In this document: positions 27,236 to 36,185 of the stretch, one piece after another | Position numbering within the stretch: the stretch's first letter is position 1 | Layout: every line of letters starts with the position of its first letter | Origin: an uncultured Hydrogenophaga sp. | Lineage (GTDB): Bacteria; Pseudomonadota; Gammaproteobacteria; Burkholderiales; Burkholderiaceae_C | Direction of reading: 5' to 3' | Assembly: GCF_958439165.1 (NCBI RefSeq) | Contig: NZ_OY288142.1 | Location: 15,057-79,056 of the forward strand | DNA length: 64,000 nucleotides | The notes under the pieces: generated by a model | Database searches by the model: none | What the model was told of the DNA's origin: nothing | Seen by the model: the letters and a program-made list of their open reading frames with translations, nothing else | Position numbers and translations under genes: made by a program

Positions 27236-28388
27236 GGGGGACAATCGGCGGGTGCCACCCGCTGCCGTGAACGAACCCTCCAGTGTAACGACCGCCCTGC
27301 TGACGCGCCTGCACCGGGCCATCGGCGAGGCCGACGGCTGGCTGCCTTTCGACCGGTACATGGCCATCGCGCTGTACGAGCCGGGGCTGGGCTACTACGC
27401 CAACACCGCGCCCAAGTTCGGTCACCTGCCGCAGTCCGGCAGCGACTTCGTGACTGCACCCGAACTCAGCCCCCTGTTTGGTCAGACGCTGGCTCGCCAG
27501 GTCCGGCAGGCCCTGCAGGCCACCGGCACCCAGGAGATCTGGGAGTTCGGTGCAGGCTCCGGCGCACTGGCCCGCCAGCTGCTGGATGCGCTCGATGCGA
27601 TGGACCCCGCTGGCAGCGCACCCGTGAGCTACACCATCGTCGACCTCTCGGGCAGCCTGCGCGAGCGCCAGGCCGCCACGCTCGCTGTCCACGGCAGCCG
27701 GGTGCGCTGGGTATCGGAGCTGCCCGAGCAGCTGGAAGGGGTGGTGGTCGGCAACGAGGTGCTGGATGCCATGCCGGTGCGCCTGCTGCACCGCCGGTCC
27801 GGCGTCTGGCACGAGCGCGGTGTGGCGCTGGACGAAGACGGTCGCCTGGTCTGGACCGATCGGCCGACCGATGCCCGCCCACCGGTGGCCATCGAGGGCC
27901 CGCATGACTACCTGACCGAGATCCACCCCCAGGCAGAGGCCTTCGTCCGCACCCTGGCCGATCGGCTGGTGCGCGGTGCCGCCTTCCTGATCGACTACGG
28001 CTTCCCCGAGGCCGAGTACTACCACCGGCAGCGTCACATGGGCACCCTGGTGTGCCACCGGGCCCACCGCAGCGACAGCGACCCGCTGTCCGAGCCCGGC
28101 CAGAAAGACATCACTGCACACGTCAATTTCACGGGTGTGGCCCTGGCCGCCCAGGAAGCCGGGCTGTCGGTGCTGGGCTACACGAGCCAGGGGCGCTTCC
28201 TGCTGAACGCCGGCCTGCTGGAGCTGGCCCGCGATGCCGGTCCGCGCGAGAACGCCCTGATGCAGAAGCTGGTGCTCGAGCACGAGATGGGCGAGCTGTT
28301 CAAGGTCATCGCCCTGGCTCCTGCAGGGTCAACCGCCGGCTGGGTGCCCGTCGGCTTTGCCAGCGGCGACCGCACCCACCGACTCTGA
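27234..28388 (+). CDS. class I SAM methyltransferase, NDUFAF7/MidA family (COG1565)
   Basis: The 384-residue product shows the MidA/NDUFAF7 pattern: MAIALYEPGLGYYAN, GSDFVTAPELSPLFGQ, EFGAGSGALARQLL (SAM site, near residue 105), VVGNEVLDAMPVRL and FLIDYGFPEAEYY. In mitochondria the homolog methylates an arginine of the NDUFS2 subunit of complex I; bacterial targets are largely unknown. I used the ATG at 27234; a GTG at 27267 is a second possibility and would separate it from the divergent SDR. A DUF2905 gene follows. Confidence 0.88.
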   Translation: MGDNRRVPPAAVNEPSSVTTALLTRLHRAIGEADGWLPFDRYMAIALYEPGLGYYANTAPKFGHLPQSGSDFVTAPELSPLFGQTLARQVRQALQATGTQEIWEFGAGSGALARQLLDALDAMDPAGSAPVSYTIVDLSGSLRERQAATLAVHGSRVRWVSELPEQLEGVVVGNEVLDAMPVRLLHRRSGVWHERGVALDEDGRLVWTDRPTDARPPVAIEGPHDYLTEIHPQAEAFVRTLADRLVRGAAFLIDYGFPEAEYYHRQRHMGTLVCHRAHRSDSDPLSEPGQKDITAHVNFTGVALAAQEAGLSVLGYTSQGRFLLNAGLLELARDAGPRENALMQKLVLEHEMGELFKVIALAPAGSTAGWVPVGFASGDRTHRL

Positions 28389-28397
28389 AGGCCGCCC

Positions 28398-28592
28398 ATG
28401 CTGCGCTGGATGCTCGTGATCTTCCTGGCCCTGCTGCTGATCAGCTGGGCCACGCCGCTGTTGCAGAAGATGGGGCTCGGCCGGCTGCCCGGCGACCTGC
28501 GCTTCCGCGCTTTCGGGCGCGACTGGTTTCTGCCGGTCGCATCCACCGTGCTGCTGAGCTTCATCGCCAGCCTGGTGGGGTATTTCGTCTAG
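28398..28592 (+). CDS. DUF2905 small membrane protein
   Basis: This 64-residue protein has two hydrophobic segments (about residues 1-20 and 45-63) linked by the DUF2905 signature GRLPGDLRFRAFGRDWFLPVAS. It begins 9 bases after the methyltransferase gene, so the two are probably cotranscribed. DUF2905 proteins are widespread small inner-membrane proteins without known function. Confidence 0.9.
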   Translation: MLRWMLVIFLALLLISWATPLLQKMGLGRLPGDLRFRAFGRDWFLPVASTVLLSFIASLVGYFV

Positions 28593-28615
28593 GAGCCTCG
28601 CCGGGCAGTCCCGCT

Positions 28616-29029
28616 TCAGCCGTCGTTCAGCGTCCAGCGGAAGCCGCAGCGCTTGCAGCACACCGGGACCATGCCGGGAGCCGGCCGGACGGCAGGGTCG
28701 TCCTGCAACTTCAGCTGGCCATACGCGGTGCATGAAGGGCAGTTGGCCTGGTTGGCCATCTCTTCGGCATGCATCAGCAGGAACAGGTAGCGCCGCAGCG
28801 ACCACAGTGCAATGCCTGCGCTGGCCACCACGAACCCGGTATTGACCAGCTTGTCGGCGGGGCTGGCCCCCTGGAATGCCTCGAAGCTGGCCAGCATGGC
28901 CACCGCCGCCAGGATGGCGAGCGTCATGTGGGCATGGCTGGACATCAGCTCACGCTCGTACCACTTGCGAAAACCCAGTTGCCGTATGCCGTCGGCCAAG
29001 GGTCGGTTGAGTGGATTGCGGCTGGGCAT
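28616..29029 (-). CDS. two-TM protein with C-terminal zinc ribbon
   Basis: The 137-residue product has two predicted membrane segments (about residues 36-52 and 64-82) and a C-terminal CPSC...CCKRCGFRW pair of CxxC motifs that suggests a zinc ribbon. The family is not recognised beyond this. The ATG at 29029 follows CAGGAGGCCTC, a strong ribosome site. It lies 17 bases after cca and may be cotranscribed. The function is unknown. Confidence 0.75.
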   Translation of the reverse strand: MPSRNPLNRPLADGIRQLGFRKWYERELMSSHAHMTLAILAAVAMLASFEAFQGASPADKLVNTGFVVASAGIALWSLRRYLFLLMHAEEMANQANCPSCTAYGQLKLQDDPAVRPAPGMVPVCCKRCGFRWTLNDG

Positions 29030-29046
29030 GAGGCCTCCTGAACGGG

Positions 29047-30312
29047 TCAGGCATCGTCGCACAGCGCCTGCAGGGCGTCCACGCGTGCCTGATGGATCCG
29101 CTCGCCTATGCGGGGGCCGGTGAGGCCGGCGGCCATGGCGGTGGACGCGATCGCCGCCGTGTCGACGGCCAGCACGACCTGCAGCGCGTCGGCGAGCCGA
29201 CGGGCCTGCGGGTAGTCCCGTTCCCCGTGACCCAAGCGGCCTCGGGCGTCGCATTCGCAGGCCATCAGGGCTTGATCGAACCGCTGCGGCTTGCGGATCG
29301 CGTCGCAGCGCTCCAGCAGGCGCAGCGTGGCCGCCGGCGACAGCCCGCCGCTGCCATGGATGTGACCATGTTCGCGGGCCACCACATCGGCCAGCTCCTG
29401 GCAGGCCAGCGGCACCCGCAGCCGTTCGCCCAGCCCCTTGAGCAGGCGGGCGCTGCGCACCTCGTGTCCGATGTGGCGCGGCCATTCCGCCGGCGGCGTG
29501 GTGCCCTTGCCCAGGTCGTGGCCCAGGCAGGCGTAGCGCACCGGCAGCGGGGCCTGCAGCCGGGCGGCCATGTCCAGCACCATCAGCAGGTGCACGCCGG
29601 TGTCGATCTCGGGGTGGTGTTCGGCCCGTTGCGGCACACCCCACAGGCGGTCCACCTCGGGCAGCAGGCGTGCCAGTGCACCGCAATCCCGCAGCACGGT
29701 CAGCATGCGGGAGGGTTGCTGCTCCATCAGCCCGCGCGCGAGCTCCTGCCACACCCGCTCGGGCACCAGGTGGTCCACCTCGCCACCATCGACCATCTGC
29801 CGCATGAGAGCCAGGGTCTCCGGGGCTACCGAGAAGTCAGGGAAGCGGGCGGCGAAGCGGGCCAGCCGCAGGATGCGGACCGGGTCTTCGGCAAAGGCGT
29901 CGGTCACATGGCGCAACACCCGTTCCTGCAGATCCCGGGCGCCGCCGTAGGGGTCGATCAGGTGTCCCCGCGGCGGATCGTCGGCGTCGGACTGGGGCAC
30001 CGCCATGGCATTGATGGTGAGATCGCGCCGGGCCAGGTCTTCTTCCAGGGTCACGCCCGGATCGGCATGAAAGGAAAAGCCGTGGTAGCCCGGTGCCGTC
30101 TTGCGTTCGGTGCGGGCCAGGGCGTGTTCCTCCCGGGTCTGCGGGTGCAGGAACACCGGAAAGTCGCGACCCACCGGCAGAAAGCCGGCATCGGCCATCG
30201 TCTGCGGCGAGGCACCCACCACGACCCAGTCGCGGTCACTGTGCGAGGTCTGTGCCGTCGACCGCGCCATGAGTGCATCGCGGACTGCGCCGCCGACCAG
30301 ATAGATCTCCAT
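29047..30312 (-). CDS. cca: CCA-adding tRNA nucleotidyltransferase with HD domain
   Basis: This enzyme adds or repairs the CCA end of tRNA. The 421-residue protein has the class II nucleotidyltransferase core (LVGGAVRDALM, DRDWVVVG with catalytic aspartates, RRDLTINAMA) and the E. coli-type C-terminal HD domain (HHPEIDTGVHLLMVLD and CLGHDLGKGTTP), which adds phosphodiesterase/phosphatase activity in that enzyme. Length matches the HD-containing form. The ATG is at 30312; a GST gene lies upstream on the same strand. Confidence 0.97.
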   Translation of the reverse strand: MEIYLVGGAVRDALMARSTAQTSHSDRDWVVVGASPQTMADAGFLPVGRDFPVFLHPQTREEHALARTERKTAPGYHGFSFHADPGVTLEEDLARRDLTINAMAVPQSDADDPPRGHLIDPYGGARDLQERVLRHVTDAFAEDPVRILRLARFAARFPDFSVAPETLALMRQMVDGGEVDHLVPERVWQELARGLMEQQPSRMLTVLRDCGALARLLPEVDRLWGVPQRAEHHPEIDTGVHLLMVLDMAARLQAPLPVRYACLGHDLGKGTTPPAEWPRHIGHEVRSARLLKGLGERLRVPLACQELADVVAREHGHIHGSGGLSPAATLRLLERCDAIRKPQRFDQALMACECDARGRLGHGERDYPQARRLADALQVVLAVDTAAIASTAMAAGLTGPRIGERIHQARVDALQALCDDA

Positions 30313-30333
30313 GGTCCGGTGTGAAGAGACCGC

Positions 30334-31026
30334 TCAGCTCCGGCCGAGGCGATAGGGTTCCTCGAAGTCCAGGAAGTCCTGTTCGGCGAGTGCGCCGTCG
30401 ATCCAGTCCTTCACACCCGGCAGGGCAGCGACCCGGTCCACATAGGCCCGGATGTCGGCCGGGACCGGCAGTTCATAGGTGCGGATGCGCATGCACACCG
30501 GTGAGAAGTAGGCATCTGCCACGGTGAAGGCGCCGAACAGCAGCGATCCGGCCGGCTGCGCCGCCAGGAGCTCGCCCCACAGGCCGCAGAGTCGGGCCAC
30601 GTCGGCACGGACACCTGGCTGGTCGCGCCAGATCAGGCGACCCACATCGGGCAGGCTGGCTTCGATGTTCATGGGACAGGCGCTGCGCAGAGCCGAGAAG
30701 CCGCTGTGCATTTCGGCGCAGACGCTGCGGGCACGGGCGCGTGCCCTGGGATCGGCCGGCCACAGCTGGCGGTCGGGGAAACGTTCGGCCACGTATTCGG
30801 CGATGGCCAGGGTGTCCCAGACCGGGAAGCCGTCATCGACCAGCACCGGTACCTTGCCGACCGGGCTGATCGCCTTGACCTGCTTCTTGAAGCTCGATCC
30901 GGCGTCGAACGAATCGAACCGGACCATGATTTCCTCGAACGGTATGCCGGCCTGCCGCAGCAGCACCCAGGGCCGCATGGACCAGGACGAGTAATTCTTG
31001 TTGCCGATGTAGAGCTGAAGCGCCAT
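30334..31026 (-). CDS. glutathione S-transferase family protein
   Basis: The 230-residue protein has a thioredoxin-like N-terminal GST domain with NKNYSSWSMRPWVLLRQAGIPFEE, where the serine of SSWS is the likely glutathione-activating residue, and VGKVPVLVDDGFPVWDTLAIAEYVAE with the cis-proline and glutathione-gripping DT(S)xxI motif. A helical C-terminal domain follows. This is the YfcF-like subgroup, linked to detoxification or dehalogenation of small electrophiles. It lies upstream of cca and downstream of the CsoR-like regulator on the same strand. Physiological substrate unknown. Confidence 0.92.
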   Translation of the reverse strand: MALQLYIGNKNYSSWSMRPWVLLRQAGIPFEEIMVRFDSFDAGSSFKKQVKAISPVGKVPVLVDDGFPVWDTLAIAEYVAERFPDRQLWPADPRARARARSVCAEMHSGFSALRSACPMNIEASLPDVGRLIWRDQPGVRADVARLCGLWGELLAAQPAGSLLFGAFTVADAYFSPVCMRIRTYELPVPADIRAYVDRVAALPGVKDWIDGALAEQDFLDFEEPYRLGRS

Positions 31027-31083
31027 GACAGGGACCCCGGATGTTGGAGTCCCGATGTTAGGCGCTGGTGGACTGGCTCAGGG

Positions 31084-31374
31084 TCAGGCGTATTTTTCGA
31101 GGATGCGGGTGGACCGCTCGACGTCCCGGACGGCCGACGACTCGGCCACCGTGCTGGCAATGGCCTCCAGCATGTCGCAGGCCATCATGCGGTAGAAGGC
31201 CTTGTCCATGGCCTTGCGGACGGCGGCCATCTGCTGCGCGACTTCCTCGCAGTTGCGTCCTTCCAGGATCATCTGGATCAGACCGCCGACCTGGCCGTCG
31301 ATGCGCTTGAGCCGGTTGATGACGTCCCGCTGCGATTCGGTGAGGTTGGTGGTGCCGGTTTTGGTGAGTGACAT
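31084..31374 (-). CDS. CsoR/RcnR/FrmR-family repressor with unusual ligand set
   Basis: The 96-residue all-helical protein has the family core VINRLKRIDGQVGGLIQMILEGRNCEEVAQQMAAV in its first half. Characterised members sense Cu, Ni/Co, formaldehyde or persulfide through a first cysteine and a second ligand 25 or 29 residues later. Here Cys42 is present but the next candidate is Cys66, 24 residues on, with Asp67 where FrmR has its histidine and alanine at the +29 position. The ligand set is therefore neither CsoR, FrmR nor CstR. A palindrome lies 23 bases upstream of the start. The likely target is its own promoter or the nearby GST. Confidence 0.87.
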   Translation of the reverse strand: MSLTKTGTTNLTESQRDVINRLKRIDGQVGGLIQMILEGRNCEEVAQQMAAVRKAMDKAFYRMMACDMLEAIASTVAESSAVRDVERSTRILEKYA

Positions 31375-31396
31375 GGTTAGCGCCCTTTAGGTAAAA

Positions 31397-31413
31397 GGTA
31401 TTCATTCAATACC
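31397..31413. promoter_or_regulatory. candidate operator of the CsoR-like repressor
   Basis: GGTATT-CATTC-AATACC is a perfect 6-base inverted repeat, followed at once by CGAGGGG. It is placed 23-39 bases upstream of the repressor start codon, where autoregulation would act. Confidence 0.5.
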
Positions 31414-31507
31414 CGAGGGGAGTGTGCCAAAAAATCACCCGATGTAAGCCTTATGGGTTAATCATTCGACTGGCGGTAGGGTTGTGCGTGGGGTATCGGA
31501 CCGGCGT

Positions 31508-32461
31508 TCAGCGCGGCGGCTGGCTGCGGTAGCCCAGCAGGGCATCCCGGCCGCCCCGGTGGCCCAGGTAACGTTCGGCCACGGCCTCGATGGCAGCCGG
31601 CTCGATGCCCAGCGCCTGCAGGCCAGGGTGGCTGCCGTCGGCGACGTTGTCCACCGTCATGGCGGCCAGGTTGTCGCGGCTCATCAGCGGTTCACCCGGC
31701 GCCAGCTCCATCAGGCGGGCCTGCAGCCGGCCGATGGCCGCCGGCAGCGGAATCACCGGACGCTCGCGGCTTCCGAAACGCCCGGCCAGCCGGACCAGTT
31801 CGGCCAGCGTCAGCACATCCGGTCCGGCGGCGTCGTAGGTCTGGCCGATGCTGTCATGCCCGTACCGCCGGGGGTCGAGCGAAGCCGCCACGGCCTCTGC
31901 CACGTCCTCCACCCAGACCGGCTGGAAGCGGGCGCCGGCGCTGGCCAGCGGCACGAACGGGAACACCGACTGCAGCTGGGCGAACAGGTTCAGGAAGCGA
32001 TCGCCCTGACCGTAGATCACGCTGGGCCGCAGCACGGTGAGGTCGAGTCCCGCGGCGCGCAGCACGGCCTCGCCACGAGCCTTGCTGCGCTGGTAGCGCG
32101 ACGGTCCGTCGGCCGAGACCCCGAGCGCGCTCACATGCACCAGCCGGTGCACGCCGGTGGCATTCATGGCTTCCGAGAGCTGACGCACCAGGGTGACATG
32201 GGTTTGCTCAAAGGCAGCTTCGGTACCGTGCAGGATGGCCACCAGGTGCACCACCGCATCGTGTCCGGGCAGCAGGCGCAGCAGGTCTTCCTGCCGGTGC
32301 ACGTCCGCTTCAATGACCGTGACCCGCGGCAGGTGCTGCACCGCAGCAGCCTTGTTCATGCGGCGGGTCGGCACGGTGATGTGCCAGCCCAGCCGGTGCA
32401 GCTTTTCGCAGACGTGGCGACCGACAAAGCCGGTACCGCCGGTGATGAGGACTTTTTTCAT
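31508..32461 (-). CDS. complex I NDUFA9-subunit-like NAD(P)-dependent epimerase
   Basis: The 317-residue atypical SDR starts MKKVLITGGTGFVGRHVCEKL with the NAD(P) loop TGGTGFVG. It contains VHLVAILHGTEAAFEQTHV (the NDUFA9 subgroup signature) and YQRSKARGEAVLRAAGLDLTVLRPSVIYG, with YxxxK reading YQRSK. Bacterial relatives are annotated complex I NDUFA9 subunit family, after the mitochondrial accessory subunit, but their substrate is unknown. It lies 11 bases after slt on the same strand. The call is by pattern. Confidence 0.9.
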   Translation of the reverse strand: MKKVLITGGTGFVGRHVCEKLHRLGWHITVPTRRMNKAAAVQHLPRVTVIEADVHRQEDLLRLLPGHDAVVHLVAILHGTEAAFEQTHVTLVRQLSEAMNATGVHRLVHVSALGVSADGPSRYQRSKARGEAVLRAAGLDLTVLRPSVIYGQGDRFLNLFAQLQSVFPFVPLASAGARFQPVWVEDVAEAVAASLDPRRYGHDSIGQTYDAAGPDVLTLAELVRLAGRFGSRERPVIPLPAAIGRLQARLMELAPGEPLMSRDNLAAMTVDNVADGSHPGLQALGIEPAAIEAVAERYLGHRGGRDALLGYRSQPPR

Positions 32462-32472
32462 GGCAGGCAGGA

Positions 32473-34569
32473 TCAGGGGAGGTCGGTGTTGGGGGGCTGA
32501 GCAGAGGCGCTGCGCGGCCCCACGGTACCCAGCCGCTGCCGCAGTGATTGCGGCTGGCCGCTGAGCTGGGCTGCATACAGGGTGGTGTTCGCCAGCACCC
32601 GCTTGACGTAGTCGCGGGTCTCGTCGAAGGGAATGGATTCGGCCCAGACCTCGCCCGGCAGCACCGGGCCTTCACGCCATGCCCGGGCCCGTCCCGGACC
32701 GGCGTTGTAGGCCGCTGCAGCCAGTGGCAGCGAGCCTTCGAAGTCGTCTAGGGCGAACTTGAGGTACGCGGTGCCGATCTGGATGTTGGTGTCCCGCTCG
32801 TTGATGCGTGCCGGCCGGAAGTCGGTCAGTCCGATCCGGCGGGCGGTCCAGCGGGCCGTGGCCGGCATGACCTGCATCAGGCCGGCAGCGCCGACGCCGG
32901 AGCGCGCATCGGTGACGAAGCGGCTCTCCTGCCGGATCAGCCCGTACACATACGCCGGGTCGAGTCCGATCTCCCGGGTGCGCGCCAGCACCGCGTCGCG
33001 GAACGGGGTCGGGTAGCGCATCGACATGTCGACCTGAGCGCGGTTGCGCAGGCTGGTGTGGATGCAGCGGTCCCAGAGCTCTTCGCGGCAGGCCAATGTG
33101 GCTGCTGCCAGCAGCTCCCGCTCCGACATGCCGCCCGGGGTGTGCAGCGCCACGCTGTAGTTCCATTCGCGCACACCCTCGCTGCGCAGGCCCAGCCGGA
33201 ATGCAGCCAGGGCGCGGCGGATGCCCGGGTCGGCGGCGATGTCGGCCAGCTCGGCGGGCGTGGGGACGGGCGGCGCCGGCGGCAGGCTGACCTTGAGCCC
33301 CAGCGTCTCCAGAGCGAGCTGCTCGTAGAAGCCGTGCGGCGAAGCGATGCCGGCCAGCAGCTGGCGGGCCTGCAGCACTTCAGGCGCCGGCGACGCCGAG
33401 ACGGTTGCCGTTCCCGGCGGCAGGGGCGGCGTGGCGGGATCGGGCACGCCGGCTGCCGACTCCAGCCCCGCCTGGGCCAGCAGGCCGCGGGCTTTCCAGT
33501 AGACCCAGGCCGGGTCCGATTGCTGTGCCGGCCCCATGGCGTCCACCGCTTCCCGGACCATGCTCCAGCGGCCCGTGCGCAAGGCGGCGCGCACTTTCCA
33601 GGCCAGGTGGTCGTCGGCCATGCCGCGGTCGCTGCCCCGGGAGAAATAGTCCACCGCCTCGGGCATGAACCGCTGGGCCGCGCGCTTGCCGATCACGCCC
33701 CAGAGCCAGTCGCGTTCGCTGCGGGTGAGCTGGGTGCGCCAGCGCAGGTGGTCGACCTCGGTCGCTGCGGCGGCCGGATCGTTGCTGGCCAGCCGGATGA
33801 TGGCCAGCGTGACCAGCTCCTTGGTGTGGGTGCGGAACGCGGTGAGCTTGCCGTCGAGGTAGCGCTGCGGTTCGGCCGCGATGGCGTCGAGCCGGCCGGC
33901 CCATTCCGGGTTGAGCAGGGCCACAGCCTGGCTGGCGGCGCGGGTCTTGCCGGTTTCCATCATCAGGCGTGCCCGCAGCCACACCGCCTGCTCGTTCAGA
34001 TGGCCGCTCTTGAGCAGGGACTCGGCGGCGGTGGCGCAGCCGGTGTCGATGTCCTTCTGGGCCAGCCATTCGTTCTGGACCCGTGCAGCGGCCAGGGCGG
34101 GTTCAAGGCGGCCGGCCACCGCATCGAGCATCAGACCGTAGCAGCGGACCTGGCGGTCATCGTTCATGCGGAAGCGCGGCCGCTCGGTCTCGAAGTCGGC
34201 CCAGTTGCGCTGGCGGCCCAGCAGCAGCAGCCAGTCGTTGCGCAGCCGGTCTTCCCAGTAGGTGCCGGCCATGGCGTCCATGGCCGACCGGATGTCGGCC
34301 GCAGCGGCGGATTCGAGCCGTGCACGCATCTCCCAGTAACGCGCCAGCGGCTCCAGCACATGCCCGCGCACGGTCGGCAGGGACTGGGTCAGCTGGGCCG
34401 TGCGCCCGAGCCGGAAGGACTCGCGCATGTCCAGCAGGGCGGTGTCGGCAGCAGCGCTGCCGGTGCCTTGGCCGAAGACCCAGGCCGGTGCGAGGGCGCA
34501 GCTCAGCAGCGCCGCCATAATGGGCCGGCGCCACGCCCTGGCCGAGATCGATGGAATCACGAAAGACAT
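32473..34569 (-). CDS. slt: soluble lytic murein transglycosylase
   Basis: Slt70-type exo-lytic transglycosylases cut the glycan strand, forming anhydromuramic ends, in the periplasm. The 698-residue protein has a signal peptide (about residues 17-36), a long helical superhelix (U- and L-domain) and a C-terminal goose-lysozyme-like catalytic domain with YGLIRQESRFVTDARSGVGAAGLMQVMPATA (catalytic glutamate near residue 545) and LAAAAYNAGPGRARAW. I chose the ATG at 34569; the frame stays open much further upstream, but that stretch is antisense to the cyclo-ligase gene. It is divergent from that gene by 9 bases. Confidence 0.93.
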   Translation of the reverse strand: MSFVIPSISARAWRRPIMAALLSCALAPAWVFGQGTGSAAADTALLDMRESFRLGRTAQLTQSLPTVRGHVLEPLARYWEMRARLESAAAADIRSAMDAMAGTYWEDRLRNDWLLLLGRQRNWADFETERPRFRMNDDRQVRCYGLMLDAVAGRLEPALAAARVQNEWLAQKDIDTGCATAAESLLKSGHLNEQAVWLRARLMMETGKTRAASQAVALLNPEWAGRLDAIAAEPQRYLDGKLTAFRTHTKELVTLAIIRLASNDPAAAATEVDHLRWRTQLTRSERDWLWGVIGKRAAQRFMPEAVDYFSRGSDRGMADDHLAWKVRAALRTGRWSMVREAVDAMGPAQQSDPAWVYWKARGLLAQAGLESAAGVPDPATPPLPPGTATVSASPAPEVLQARQLLAGIASPHGFYEQLALETLGLKVSLPPAPPVPTPAELADIAADPGIRRALAAFRLGLRSEGVREWNYSVALHTPGGMSERELLAAATLACREELWDRCIHTSLRNRAQVDMSMRYPTPFRDAVLARTREIGLDPAYVYGLIRQESRFVTDARSGVGAAGLMQVMPATARWTARRIGLTDFRPARINERDTNIQIGTAYLKFALDDFEGSLPLAAAAYNAGPGRARAWREGPVLPGEVWAESIPFDETRDYVKRVLANTTLYAAQLSGQPQSLRQRLGTVGPRSASAQPPNTDLP

Positions 34570-34578
34570 CGCCCGATT

Positions 34579-35199
34579 ATGGATACCAAAACCGGTGAGA
34601 GTTCCCCCGCGGCCAACCGCAAGATGGCCTGGCGCAAGTCCCTGGTCGAGAAGCGGCAGAACCTGGCCGACCGGGCCTGGCGCAACGATCTGCTGCAGCG
34701 GGTCATGCGGGTCTGGCTGATCCACCGGCCGGACACGGTGATCGGGGCCTACTGGCCCATCAAGGGCGAGTTCGACCCGCTGCCGGCGCTGTTCCGCTGG
34801 CAGGAGGCCGGGCTGGAGGAGGACGCTGCCGGTGCAGCCCGCCACCGCCGGATCGGGCTGCCGGTGGTCAACAAGGTCGATCGCACCCTGACCTTCCACA
34901 CCTGGTACCCCGGCTGCCCCATGGAGGAAGACGCCTACGGCATTCCCAAGCCCAAGGACACCGAGGTGATCGTGCCCACGCTCATCTTCGTGCCTTGTGT
35001 CGGTTTCGGTCCGGGTGGCTACCGGCTGGGTTATGGCGGGGGTTTCTACGACCGCACGCTCGCTTCCCTGCAGCCCAAGCCCTTCACCGTCGGCCTGGGT
35101 TACGACTTCGGCTACCTGCCCGACATGGAGCCGGAGCCGCACGACCAGCCGCTGGACGCCATCCTGTGCGACACCGGCGTGGCCTGGCCGATGCGCTGA
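34579..35199 (+). CDS. 5-formyltetrahydrofolate cyclo-ligase
   Basis: This enzyme (MTHFS, YgfA) converts 5-formyltetrahydrofolate to 5,10-methenyltetrahydrofolate with ATP, returning a storage folate to the active pool. The 206-residue product has ANRKMAWRKSLVEKRQ near the start, VIGAYWPIKGEFDP, and the signature GYRLGYGGGFYDRTL near residue 155. The ATG at 34579 lies 9 bases from the divergent slt start, so the promoters overlap the coding ends. It converges with the DMT exporter gene. Confidence 0.93.
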   Translation: MDTKTGESSPAANRKMAWRKSLVEKRQNLADRAWRNDLLQRVMRVWLIHRPDTVIGAYWPIKGEFDPLPALFRWQEAGLEEDAAGAARHRRIGLPVVNKVDRTLTFHTWYPGCPMEEDAYGIPKPKDTEVIVPTLIFVPCVGFGPGGYRLGYGGGFYDRTLASLQPKPFTVGLGYDFGYLPDMEPEPHDQPLDAILCDTGVAWPMR

Positions 35200-35206
35200 C
35201 CCGCGC

Positions 35207-36118
35207 TCACGGCCGGTCCACGCTGGCGTGGGCTTCGGTGATGCGCTGTTCGTGCCGGACCAGCCAGAGCCCGCTGCCGATGATGATGGCCGCGCCCAGC
35301 CAGGTATGGGCCGCCGGCAGCGACTGCCAGATGAACCAGTCCAGCATGACGCCCCAGGCCAGCGCGCTGTACTCGAACGGCGCCACTGCGGACGCCTGAC
35401 CGTGCCGGAAGGCTTCGGTGATGGCGAGCTGGCCACCGAAGCCGGTGATGGCCAAGGCCAGCAGCAGCGGCAGATCGGTCGTGGCGATGGCCTGCCAGTT
35501 CGGCAGTGCCAGGGTGCCGGCCGCGGCCGACAGCAGCAGCGTCATCCACAGCACCATGCCTTCGCTGCTGTCGGTGCGGCTGGCCAGCCGGCCCACCACC
35601 GCCGAGACGGCGTAGCACAGGGCCGCGCCCAGCACCGCCAGCCCGCCGGCGGTGACCAGCCCGGCCTGCAGATCCTGGCCGCTGGGACGCAGGGCCACCA
35701 GCACGCCGGCGAATCCGATCGCCACCGCCACCCAGTGCACCCAGGGCACGCGCTCGCCCAGCACCGGCACCGACAGCATGGTGATCAGCAGCGGTGCCAC
35801 GAAGAACAGGGTGTAGGCGGCCGACAGCGGGAGGTCGCGCACGCCGAGCGTGAACAGCGACAGCATGGCCACGCTCAGCGCACCCCGCAGCAGGTGCAGC
35901 GACCAGCGCGCCGGCTTCACCCGACCCCAGGCGCCGTTCCAGGTGATCCACAGCAGCACCAGCGGCAGACAGGTCAGGCCGCGCAGCGCCGCGATCTGCA
36001 TCACCGGGTAGCGGGCGGCCAGGGTCTTGAGCACCGCGTCCATGAGCGCGAAGAAGCCCACCGCGACCAGCATGGCGACGATGCTGCGCAGGTTGCTGGA
36101 GGAGGGGCGGGTCGGCAT
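35207..36118 (-). CDS. EamA/DMT-superfamily transporter
   Basis: The 303-residue protein has ten hydrophobic segments arranged as two EamA repeats, with FALMDAVLKTLAARYPVMQIAALRGL in the first and FEYSALAWGVMLDWFIWQSLP in the second half. DMT carriers export amino acids, nucleosides or other metabolites. A LysR regulator gene lies 67 bases upstream in the same direction and may control it. The substrate cannot be assigned. Confidence 0.92.
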   Translation of the reverse strand: MPTRPSSSNLRSIVAMLVAVGFFALMDAVLKTLAARYPVMQIAALRGLTCLPLVLLWITWNGAWGRVKPARWSLHLLRGALSVAMLSLFTLGVRDLPLSAAYTLFFVAPLLITMLSVPVLGERVPWVHWVAVAIGFAGVLVALRPSGQDLQAGLVTAGGLAVLGAALCYAVSAVVGRLASRTDSSEGMVLWMTLLLSAAAGTLALPNWQAIATTDLPLLLALAITGFGGQLAITEAFRHGQASAVAPFEYSALAWGVMLDWFIWQSLPAAHTWLGAAIIIGSGLWLVRHEQRITEAHASVDRP

Positions 36119-36185
36119 GCGCGGTCTGGCGGAAAAAGCCGGTGAGTGTGCACCAGACTGGGGCGCGCCGCAGATCCAGCCGGGG

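Noticed and set aside
34570..35436. N-terminal extension of slt by 289 codons
   Set aside because: It would run antisense through the cyclo-ligase gene. The ATG at 34569 yields a normal signal peptide.
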